NCBI GenBank assembly: GCA_910587085.1 | Contig: CAJUMC010000013.1 | Location: 3,616-67,615 of the forward strand | Source of the DNA: an uncultured Lachnospiraceae bacterium | GTDB taxonomy: Bacteria; Bacillota; Clostridia; Lachnospirales; Lachnospiraceae | DNA length: 64,000 bases | Direction of reading: 5' to 3' | Shown here: piece by piece, positions 26,033-36,894 of the stretch | Layout of the letters: every line of letters begins with the position of its first letter | Position numbering within the stretch: the stretch's first letter is position 1 | Program-made: the position numbers and the translations under genes | Notes under the pieces: generated by a model | Told to the model about the DNA's origin: nothing | What the model saw: only the letters and a program-made list of their open reading frames with translations | The model's database searches: none

Positions 26033-26186
26033 ATACATATCCTCCTCATATATTGTTCTTTTAATTATATCACTTTCATTTTTTGTTTACCATATAAATA
26101 CAGATCGCAATTACCGTCACGCCGTATGTCTTTTGCTGAAAAAAACAGATGATATTCACCGGAACCCGCCAAATGTCCATTAATCG

Positions 26187-26213
26187 AAAAAGCCCGGCGG
26201 CCGCCGGGTTTTC
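26187..26213. terminator. Bidirectional terminator
   Basis: CCCGGCGGCCGCCGGG, a 16-bp palindrome, is flanked by AAAAAG on the left and TTTTC on the right. It lies about 95 bp after the 26309 gene on the minus strand, before the phosphatase gene. Confidence 0.85.
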
Positions 26214-26308
26214 GTACACACATAAAATAAATTAATCAAATCAACTAAATTCTTCTTACAATTCCTTTGTTTCTGTCGGCATTTTGCAGGCAGGCGTATT
26301 TTGTAAGC

Positions 26309-26836
26309 TCAAAAGCTTTTTGGAGCATCATTACAAAGGTGACAGCCGAAGACGGTTAAAAACACCGGATGCTTCTGACAGCAGGGACAGCCGCACATAA
26401 CAGGATCATCCGGTACTTCCGCAGCATCATTCAGCCATTCCAGAGCAGCTTTTTGATTGATCATGCTCTTATCTACCCTGGAAATCAGTTTATAAAACTC
26501 ATCTAAACAGGGAAATAAAAGTTCCTCATTCGGCTGATAGTCCAGAAACTCCCACCCGGTTTTCTTTTTCGCCCCCTCTACGGCATTCAGCAGAAAACAC
26601 TTTATTTCATCAAAATTTTCATCGTTCCATGGCATATCACAAACGTCAAAGCCCGCTGTTCCGCTGCCGATTGCACTTTGATCCTTTTCCAAAAGCCATA
26701 TTATCATGTGTTTTTCATCATCGTTTTTTGCCAGATTTGTTCCGCTCAGTCCCAAGGTACTGATAAATACGCTTGTCAGCCCATTGCTCATCGAAATAGA
26801 TTGTCCGAATATCTCAAGTGAAATGGTGTTTCCCAC
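26309..26836 (-). CDS. Unknown protein with a C-terminal cysteine cluster
   Basis: The 175-aa protein starts MGNTISLEIFGQ from a GTG with GGAGGAGAAT before it. The last 30 residues carry CGCPCC and CHLC, a possible zinc ribbon. The middle is acidic with no signal peptide. I do not recognise a domain. Its setting among other short orphans with no partner resembles immunity-protein clusters, but no toxin gene is visible. Confidence 0.65.
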   Translation of the reverse strand: MGNTISLEIFGQSISMSNGLTSVFISTLGLSGTNLAKNDDEKHMIIWLLEKDQSAIGSGTAGFDVCDMPWNDENFDEIKCFLLNAVEGAKKKTGWEFLDYQPNEELLFPCLDEFYKLISRVDKSMINQKAALEWLNDAAEVPDDPVMCGCPCCQKHPVFLTVFGCHLCNDAPKSF

Positions 26837-26976
26837 ATTCTCCTCCCCCGGTTAGTTTCCGTCCGGTGCCATCCTTCCCCTGCTTTTCCTGTCGCTCGTA
26901 CCGCAGGAAATTGTATTGCCGGATAAACCGTCAGATACTGCCGTCATCACCCGGCGGCAAAAAGAATATTCCCTGT

Positions 26977-27309
26977 CTACGACATACTTATCTTTTCCTT
27001 TTCCATTTCAAGCAGAGTGGCCAGACTCGTCTCGCCGTGCGTTCTGCAGAGGACGATCTCGGCTTCCAGCACTTCCAGCATTTCGGCTTTGCTGATAAAA
27101 TCCGTTATACGCTCTCCCTCCTGAATTCCCTCGATAAAGTGAATTTCGCGGCAGTATTGACCATCTATCTGTTTATACCAGATCCATGTTTCAAGCGGAC
27201 CAAAGCATAAATGTTTGACAACAGCCTGTCTCCCGACAGCATTATATTCTGTGTCCGGCGCATCATGCAGCCATGCTCCGACCATGAATCCCATGACATC
27301 CGCCCCCAT
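26977..27309 (-). CDS. Small unknown protein
   Basis: The 110-aa protein starts MGADVMGFMVGAW (ATG at 27307-27309, weak GGAATG site). It is acidic with a helical C-terminus (AEMLEVLEAEIVLCRTHGET). There is no signal peptide or known motif. It stands between the ArsR gene downstream end and the cysteine-cluster gene. It may be an immunity-type orphan; this is a guess. Confidence 0.55.
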   Translation of the reverse strand: MGADVMGFMVGAWLHDAPDTEYNAVGRQAVVKHLCFGPLETWIWYKQIDGQYCREIHFIEGIQEGERITDFISKAEMLEVLEAEIVLCRTHGETSLATLLEMEKEKISMS

Positions 27310-27473
27310 CAAATCATTCCAATTACTCTAGAAGCTTAAACCCCTTTGAAACTGCGTTTTCCGAATACGGGGCAGCTATGAATAACAGCATGCCCCTATA
27401 AAATACACCACTTTTCGCTGCGGAAATATACCAACTATATAACATAATTATGGGCTTCCATCCCTCCATTGTG

Positions 27474-28031
27474 TCAGTCGTTTTTAATCCGCCAATACTC
27501 CATGCCATTTCTGCCCAGAAGCCGTTCACCAATCATGTCACGGCGGATAGTACAAAAATCATCATAGAAATCAGCAATAATTATATTTACTTCCCGTTCG
27601 GAATATATCCTGTTAAATTCAAATGCTTCGGCAATAACTTCCAAAACAATGCGTTCCTTTTTAAGCTGAGCTGGAATTGATTTTAATTTCCCGTACTCAA
27701 AAAAAGCATCTATGACTCTCTGCCGATAATCTGCATCCCGCTTTGCCTGTTTTTGCGCCTCGTCAGATTCCTGCTGCAGTATTTCCAATATGCTGGTCTG
27801 AAATATCTCTTTGTTCAGGGAATACATCATATAATACTGATTTTTATATGCGGCGACCGCGCCGGCGTCCGACAGCTTTTTCAGATGGAAGGAAATTGTG
27901 GACGCAGTGAGACCCAGGCGCTCTGCCAATCTCTCAACATACATATCCTCAACAGCAAGTGATTTCAATATCTGCAGCCGTGACTTATCCGCCAGACACT
28001 TGAACAGGCTGATTGCTTCTGTTTCAGTCAT
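27474..28031 (-). CDS. ArsR-type winged-helix regulator fused to DUF2087
   Basis: Residues 1-75 form an ArsR HTH (LADKSRLQILKSLAVED, then LGLTASTISFHLKKLSDAG). The C-terminal 80 residues match DUF2087 (LKKERIVLEVIAEAFEFNRI, YSEREVNIIIADFYDDFCTI, RRDMIGERLLGR). No metal-binding cysteines of ArsR/SmtB type are seen. The ATG overlaps the upstream stop (ATGA). It is the third gene behind the palindromic promoter at 29.45 kb, so it probably controls its own operon. Confidence 0.82.
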   Translation of the reverse strand: MTETEAISLFKCLADKSRLQILKSLAVEDMYVERLAERLGLTASTISFHLKKLSDAGAVAAYKNQYYMMYSLNKEIFQTSILEILQQESDEAQKQAKRDADYRQRVIDAFFEYGKLKSIPAQLKKERIVLEVIAEAFEFNRIYSEREVNIIIADFYDDFCTIRRDMIGERLLGRNGMEYWRIKND

Positions 28032-28396
28032 ATAGTTTCCTCCCAGATTTGCATAAATATATCCCTGATTTCCCGGACGGTTTCGAGCTTAATGCTTTCA
28101 ATGTGCATTTTTTTAACATCCCCATGCTGTTCGGCTTTTTCATAAGAAACCGTCCAGCTCGACGGAATCTGCTCTGCTTTTTGTAAGAAAAAACGCTTCA
28201 TTGCTGATTCGTCCTTTCCGCAAGCCTTTTCTGCAGCAGAAAAAATCGTTTTGAAAATCTCATAGACGTTTGCCCGGATTTTTTCAAAATTTCCTTCATC
28301 TATGCGGTCATCCGCAGCAAACCGCTCACAGCGCTGTCTACAGGCTGCAATCTTTTCATCAAGATACAACTCAAATTTTGTTTGTTTTTCATTCAT
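28028..28396 (-). CDS. Small helical protein of unknown function in the ArsR-DUF2087 operon
   Basis: The 122-aa protein starts MNEKQTKFELYLDEKIAACR; the ATG at 28396 has GGAG 9 nt upstream, while the TTG at 28411 does not. It is charged and helical with two cysteines and no membrane segment. It overlaps the regulator by 4 bp and is 15 bp after the peptidase gene, so all three are translated together. A role as adaptor or ligand sensor partner is a guess. Confidence 0.75.
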   Translation of the reverse strand: MNEKQTKFELYLDEKIAACRQRCERFAADDRIDEGNFEKIRANVYEIFKTIFSAAEKACGKDESAMKRFFLQKAEQIPSSWTVSYEKAEQHGDVKKMHIESIKLETVREIRDIFMQIWEETI

Positions 28397-28411
28397 ATTT
28401 TTGTTCTCCAA

Positions 28412-29398
28412 TTATAATACTATCACACCGCGGCCGATAAAATCAATATGATCCGATGCCTCATTTGTACCGCCGAACATATTATTTGCGCCGACTGCAA
28501 TGTGAAACGTGCCGCACATTTTTTCATCCAAAACAGTATAGCCGCACAGATCCGTTACATTGGGGTTCATGCCAAAGCCAAGCTCGCAAACAACCCTATT
28601 TTCCTGCGGCTGCTTCTCGAAAAAGGCAGTGATTTCAGGCTGGCTGCTGCCGCTTATCCGGCCGTCCCTGATATGCAGCAGAACATGTTCATATTTAACG
28701 CCGTCAAGATAAAAAACTTCAAAATAAACAGTTCCCTGCGTTTTGTCCTCAACGGGAGCAATATAAATCTCGCCGCACGGAAGATCGCCATCTCCGGCAT
28801 CAATATGCCACGCTCTACCGGTCAGCTCAAAAGAAAGCTCACAATCCTCCCCCGTGCGGAGCAGCACTTTCCCGGCTCCCTCAAAGCGGTCTTTTGCCTG
28901 TCTGCAGGCCTCATAAACAGCCGGGTAATCAATGTCATACGCTCTCTCCATGCGCTGAATATAATCCTGCGGGTTGAGACCGGATTCCTCTGCATTTGCC
29001 TCCGTGGGGATTCTGATTTGTGTAAAGCGCCTGCAGGTCATGAGCTTTGAAAAGAGCTGCGCCATATATCTGCGGTAAAGCTCAAACTTGTCATTATCAA
29101 TTTCATATCCGAGAATAACAGGGCGATAAGCAAATACATCAAGAACCGCATCAAAGCTGGAAAACAAATCAAAATACTTCTCTTCATAACAGCTTTCTTT
29201 TGCCGCAAGGAAGATATCCCGATTTACAGATCGGGACTGCTGCAGCAATACGGGCGTCGCTCCAATTTCCGCAACAGCTGCCATGAAATTGTTTGCGATT
29301 TCCTTGTCAGCATCCTCTCCCCAGAAATGAACAAGGATCAATTCACCGGAAGATATGCCGCTGGCTTTCACAATTTTTGAAATCGTTTTTCTATCCAT
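28412..29398 (-). CDS. M29-family aminopeptidase-like metalloprotease
   Basis: The 328-aa protein has the M29 features: GDLPCGEIYIAPVEDKTQGT (catalytic Glu region), ELGFGMNPNVTDLCGYTVLDEK and GTFHIAVGANNMFGGTNEASDH with His and Asp metal ligands near the end. The N-terminal half is the shorter, variable domain (family members often reach 400 aa). It is cytoplasmic. It heads the operon with the helical protein and the ArsR-DUF2087 regulator. Whether it still cleaves peptides is unknown. Confidence 0.8.
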   Translation of the reverse strand: MDRKTISKIVKASGISSGELILVHFWGEDADKEIANNFMAAVAEIGATPVLLQQSRSVNRDIFLAAKESCYEEKYFDLFSSFDAVLDVFAYRPVILGYEIDNDKFELYRRYMAQLFSKLMTCRRFTQIRIPTEANAEESGLNPQDYIQRMERAYDIDYPAVYEACRQAKDRFEGAGKVLLRTGEDCELSFELTGRAWHIDAGDGDLPCGEIYIAPVEDKTQGTVYFEVFYLDGVKYEHVLLHIRDGRISGSSQPEITAFFEKQPQENRVVCELGFGMNPNVTDLCGYTVLDEKMCGTFHIAVGANNMFGGTNEASDHIDFIGRGVIVL

Positions 29399-29431
29399 AT
29401 AATTTCAAACCTCCAGTCCGATTGTGCTTTT

Positions 29432-29460
29432 ATTTTATCACAGCATTATTAAAATTTCAA
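29432..29460 (-). promoter_or_regulatory. Promoter of the M29-ArsR operon
   Basis: TTGAAA (29455-29460) and TAAAAT (29432-29437) are exactly 17 bp apart on the minus strand; transcription would start near 29425, 27 bp before the start codon. The -35 box lies inside the left arm of the 48-bp palindrome, as expected for a repressed promoter. Confidence 0.8.
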
Positions 29461-29498
29461 GTTTGATTTTATATTTATAAAATCAAACTTGAAATTTT
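29451..29498. promoter_or_regulatory. 48-bp palindromic operator upstream of the M29-ArsR operon
   Basis: Two 23-bp perfect arms (29451-29473 and 29476-29498), each containing TTTCAAGTTTGATTTT or its complement, are separated by only TT. Each arm also carries the near-palindrome TCAAGTTTGA, so four half-sites could be bound. It overlaps the -35 box. The obvious binder is the ArsR-DUF2087 protein encoded third in the operon. Confidence 0.82.
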
Positions 29499-29770
29499 GA
29501 TTTTATTATCTATTAAGGTTGATTTCTTCTATGGGCAAAACAATTTCATTATCGACCAAAGCCTGCCTTTTTTCTATAAGTAAAACAATTTCATTATCGA
29601 CCAAGGCTTGCTTTCTTTCTATAAGTAAAACAACTTCATTATCGACCAAGGCTTGCTTTCTTCTATGAGCAAAACGATTTCATTATCGATCAAAGCCTGC
29701 TTTCTTCTTTAGGCAATATAATTCCATCATCAATCAAGGCTGTATTTCTTCTTTTGGCAAAACAAAATGT
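29499..29770. repeat. 44-45 bp tandem array upstream of the M29 operon
   Basis: Five full units start at 29537, 29582, 29627, 29671 and 29715 (45, 45, 44, 44 and 44 bp), with partial units at both ends. The consensus begins AAAACAATTTCATTATCGAC, continues CAAGGCTTGCTTTCTT and ends CTATAAGT. The units at the left are nearly identical and decay to the right. No spacers vary independently, so this is a minisatellite or iteron-like array and not a CRISPR. Confidence 0.85.
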
Positions 29771-30196
29771 CAAATCTCCAAAGGCAAAAGATTCGACACC
29801 GCAGATTATTGCCGCCAAAAAACGCATTCTGTCTGTAACGCTTATTAAAGTAAAAACTGCTGATTACAGCCGCTGTTTCAGCATAAAAAATGAGGGGGCA
29901 AGGTGTTGATACCTTCCCCCTCATAAAGCGTTACCTTTGATTGTATATGAAAATCGATCCTGTATTAATAATTTCCTCAACGGCACTTCGGAAATTGTTC
30001 CCTCTCTGCACCCATCCAAGCCACTTATTTGTTTTTGACGTGCCGTTTTCTTCTGCTGGTGAACGTGTTTTACCAGCGGGAAAACATGTACTGAGCCTGA
30101 TAAAAATCACCGGCTGCATGCCTGTAAAGCACAATGCCCGCGAAGATGCATCTGTATTGCTGCAGCACTCTTCGCGGGAAATCCGGCAAGTCTTCT
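29771..30196. other. Non-coding region with a hairpin
   Basis: I see no gene here. A stem TGAGGGGG plus AAGGT pairs with ACCTT plus CCCCCTCA (about 29891-29923) around a GTTGAT loop and is flanked by A and T runs, so it may be a terminator, but no transcript obviously needs it. Short frames on either strand lack a ribosome-binding site. It may be a decayed gene region. Confidence 0.45.
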
Positions 30197-30294
30197 ATTT
30201 TCGGGTTCGCCGCCCGTTTGCAAGTCCTCCATTTCCGGTTCACCATCCGTTTGCAAACCTTTATTTCCGATTCACCGCCCGTTTACGAGCTGTT
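30197..30294. repeat. Three 32-34 bp tandem repeats that include the 3' end of a gene
   Basis: Units near 30197, 30231 and 30263 share ATTTCCGGTTCACCGCCCGTTTGC-like sequence. The third unit contains the stop codon and last four codons (VNGR) of the gene at 30272-30754. The other two therefore repeat that end, stop included, downstream of the gene. It looks like slipped duplication of a gene terminus. Confidence 0.7.
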
Positions 30295-30754
30295 CCATAA
30301 CAGCCCTCGCCTCCTCCGCATTTTCCGCAGGCCCGTAATACAGCGTATCGTCCTTCGCAACAAACAGACAGATCCGCTTGAAGCTGTCCGTATCCGAACC
30401 GGAACCGGCATAAGGAAGCCAGACATAATCTTCAAAGGCATCCTCCCCGCTCTGCTGCGGCCAGATCACAAAATGCGGAATCTCTGCATCCCCGCGGAAC
30501 TTTGCGCCGATCTGCTCCGTAAATCCCCGGCTGTCCGATACTCTCCCGCGGTAAACGGAGCGGTCAACCGCAATCATCCCTTCCAGCGTGGCCGGCGTCA
30601 GAAGATGCCTTCGCCATGTCACCTCGAAAACCACCTTCACCTTCTTACCGTCAAGGGAGCAGAGCGTGGTGGTTATGTACTTATTATCCGGCTTGAGATA
30701 AAATTTAAGTGCGATCCCGGCAGAAACTGCCAGGATCAGCAGTATGGAGATCAA
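30272..30754 (-). CDS. Unknown exported or membrane-anchored protein, start disrupted by an A7 tract
   Basis: The frame gives 160 aa from a TTG, with a hydrophobic N-terminus (ISILLILAVSAGIALKF) and a soluble beta-rich domain (TLCSLDGKKVKVVFEVTW, DAFEDYVWLPYAGSGS). I know no family. A GTG at 30774 with GAGGA 7 nt upstream would give a Lys-rich signal anchor, but it is one base out of frame across an A7 tract. A single A insertion would restore it, so this may be a frameshift, phase variation or an error. Confidence 0.6.
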   Translation of the reverse strand: MISILLILAVSAGIALKFYLKPDNKYITTTLCSLDGKKVKVVFEVTWRRHLLTPATLEGMIAVDRSVYRGRVSDSRGFTEQIGAKFRGDAEIPHFVIWPQQSGEDAFEDYVWLPYAGSGSDTDSFKRICLFVAKDDTLYYGPAENAEEARAVMEQLVNGR

Positions 30755-30774
30755 AATTTTTTTGTTTTCGTCAC

Positions 30775-31183
30775 TATCCTTTCCTCACTTTAAATTACCA
30801 AGAATTTAGTTTATACACGCTTTATTAATATATAAATAGCTTTTAGCTATACTCTAATAAATTTACTCCTCGCATTTCATTCCGCGTATTTTTATTCTAT
30901 ACGATAATAATTTGATATATTTTTATCGCGTATTTAACTTACCATATATATCCGGGGAGTTCATAAAATACAGGAGTAAATGTGTATATTTTCCCGAACC
31001 TTCATAAACACCCACCTTTCATTATTGAATTTTGCATTTGAATAATATTTTTGTCAGATTACATGTTTTAATTTCAGTATAAGTATTTTATAGATAAAGT
31101 CAACCATGTAAAAGCTTCAATTTTTATAATATTTGCTACCAATTTCGCCAAATACAAATCATTTATCCCAAAATATCAAACGC
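30775..31183. other. AT-rich intergenic region
   Basis: This 409-bp stretch is very AT-rich and has no coding frame I trust on either strand. Several TATAAT-like words occur, but none has a matched -35 that I could fix. It lies between two unknown minus-strand genes. Confidence 0.4.
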
Positions 31184-31384
31184 TCAGATCAGCCCCATCC
31201 CCTTTTTGATCCGCAGCTGCTTCAAAAACTCATGCGCGTTCGCAATGCCGTATTCATGGAGAAAATCCTCAAAAATATCATCCATCTCAAAATCCGGCTC
31301 ATTCATCGCCGCCCACAGCCGGGCATCAAATTCATTCTCGTCAAATTCTCTGTCATAACCTTCCATATACTCATAAATATCCAT
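31184..31384 (-). CDS. Small acidic protein
   Basis: The 66-aa protein starts MDIYEYMEGYDREFDENEFD and is strongly acidic in its first half, ending in the basic RIKKGMGLI. The ATG at 31384 is preceded by AAGGAG; a longer frame upstream lacks a site. No known family. Size and charge resemble small regulators, nucleic-acid mimics or immunity-like proteins, but nothing specific can be said. Confidence 0.6.
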   Translation of the reverse strand: MDIYEYMEGYDREFDENEFDARLWAAMNEPDFEMDDIFEDFLHEYGIANAHEFLKQLRIKKGMGLI

Positions 31385-31626
31385 TTTTTCACTCCTTCTG
31401 TTCTCTTTCCTCACTTAACTTATATACGGGAATTTCCCTTTCTGCGGCCGCATTAATTGAGATTTTTCGCAAAGAAATCCTTTATCTCTGTGGCCTTTCA
31501 ACCGCTAACGAAACCTGCCTGTTTTATACATCTATTCCAAACATATATTTCCAACGCTATTTCCAATATCTTCCTGTATCATTTCTTCCAAAGCGCAGCA
31601 ATTTATCTGCTTTCTTATCTGCCTTC

Positions 31627-32706
31627 TTATTTATCTTCTCCGTCCGTTTTGTCAGCCGCCGGCCGCTGCACAGCCGGCTCTATTTTCCGCAGAATTGCCG
31701 GATACAGCGCCGTAATCCAGAACACCGTCATAAAATACCGGATCGCGTCCGCCGGCATGCCCGCCCCCAGCACAAGCTTCAGACCGCTCTTAAAAAACAG
31801 AGTTCCCGCGATCCCGGCGGCAAAACGCAGAATGATCCGTGCAGTGCTCCGGCACCGGCACGAAAATCCGATATGACCCGTTTCCAGATACCAGCCGGCC
31901 GCAAAGCCGATTCCCGCTCCGCCGGCCTTTACACAATCCGAGGCCAGCTCTGGTTTTATCATGCCCGTACCGGACAGAAACAATGCATAGCCCGCGGCAA
32001 GCAGCCCGGCCGCTGCAAATAATGCTGCAAAAAGCCGCCTTCGGCTTTCCGGCAGGTCTTCCCCAAAGCCAGCCACGGTCCAAGCTTCGCTGCGGCCTTT
32101 ATCCCGCAGACTCCCGCCGGCAGAATCCGCAGACTTTCCTCTGTCGTCTGCCGCACAAAGTCTCGCGCCGCCCGCCAAATCCGCAGTCCTCCGCCTGCCG
32201 CACACAGCCGCCGCAGGCACAATCGAAACGGCGAAGGAAACCATAACATCCTTCGGCGTGTGCACGCCGAGATACATGCGCGACAGGCCGACCGCCGCAA
32301 TCGCCGCCGCACACAGGAAGCATGCCGCCGCTTTTTGCCGGCTGCACTTCCATTGCCGCCCGGCAGCGAGAAAAAGAAGGCTGCCGAACAATGCCGTCGC
32401 CGACTGCGTATGGCCGCTCGGGAAGGAATAACCGGTCGCAGTCGCCATCGCGCTCTGCACCGGCAGGAAATCCGGATCAAGCATCCATGGCCGGTCAATC
32501 CGGAAAGTGATTTTCAGCACCTGCACGGCAAGTCCGGAAATAAAGTACACCAGACAGAGCCGGTAGGCCAGTCCCTTGTGAACGCACCAGTACAGCATAC
32601 AGAGCACTGCCACAACGAAGAGCTCCTCGCCGAGCCAGGTAAACACCTGAAAAAGCGCTGTCGCCGAAGGGTTCCGGTACTCTGCCAATAATCTAAGAAA
32701 ATCCAT
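31627..32706 (-). CDS. PAP2-family membrane phosphatase
   Basis: The 359-aa protein has the three PAP2 motifs: K65 to RP73 (KITFRIDRP), PSGH at 96-99 and SRMYLGVHTPKD (142-153) with the catalytic His149. Hydrophobic helices surround them. A hydrophilic insert of about 60 residues (170-230) separates the core from four more membrane helices. It may act on undecaprenyl-pyrophosphate or phosphatidate; sequence does not tell. AGGAGG precedes the ATG. It lies downstream of rpoC behind a terminator. Confidence 0.85.
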   Translation of the reverse strand: MDFLRLLAEYRNPSATALFQVFTWLGEELFVVAVLCMLYWCVHKGLAYRLCLVYFISGLAVQVLKITFRIDRPWMLDPDFLPVQSAMATATGYSFPSGHTQSATALFGSLLFLAAGRQWKCSRQKAAACFLCAAAIAAVGLSRMYLGVHTPKDVMVSFAVSIVPAAAVCGRRRTADLAGGARLCAADDRGKSADSAGGSLRDKGRSEAWTVAGFGEDLPESRRRLFAALFAAAGLLAAGYALFLSGTGMIKPELASDCVKAGGAGIGFAAGWYLETGHIGFSCRCRSTARIILRFAAGIAGTLFFKSGLKLVLGAGMPADAIRYFMTVFWITALYPAILRKIEPAVQRPAADKTDGEDK

Positions 32707-32810
32707 TTTTTCCTCCTTCTGCTGCGAACGTTCCCAACAAGCTTCCCGGCCGGGCACGTTCAAGACCATCCGCGCCCCTGTGTACTTCCGCCCATCTGCA
32801 CTCTGCGCAC

Positions 32811-32864
32811 AAAAAACCGCGCGGAGCCGCCCGACGGCATTCCGCCGTTCGCCTGCTCCGCGCA
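32811..32864 (-). terminator. Terminator after rpoC
   Basis: GCGCGGAGC (32819-32827) and GCTCCGCGC (32855-32863) pair with an inner CGGC/GCCG stem, and TTTTTT follows on the minus strand. It lies 11 bp after the rpoC stop. Confidence 0.9.
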
Positions 32865-32874
32865 GTGATACTTC

Positions 32875-36747
<3,873 letters not shown>

Positions 36748-36894
36748 CCCGGCACTCCTTCCATATTGCTTGTCAATGCACAATCAGCCGCACGCGGAGC
36801 AAATCTTCGCCCTGCGAAGACTGCCCCTGCTATTTCTGCAGCAGGAAAAGGGCGCTCTGCAGAACTCCCTGCATGCCCTCTGCCCCCTCCGTGC

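Noticed and set aside
29499..29770. CRISPR array
   Set aside because: The whole 44-45 bp unit is conserved including the part that would be spacer; no cas gene is near.
29730..29924. Minus-strand 64-codon frame
   Set aside because: It starts inside a hairpin, has no ribosome-binding site, and ends within the tandem array.
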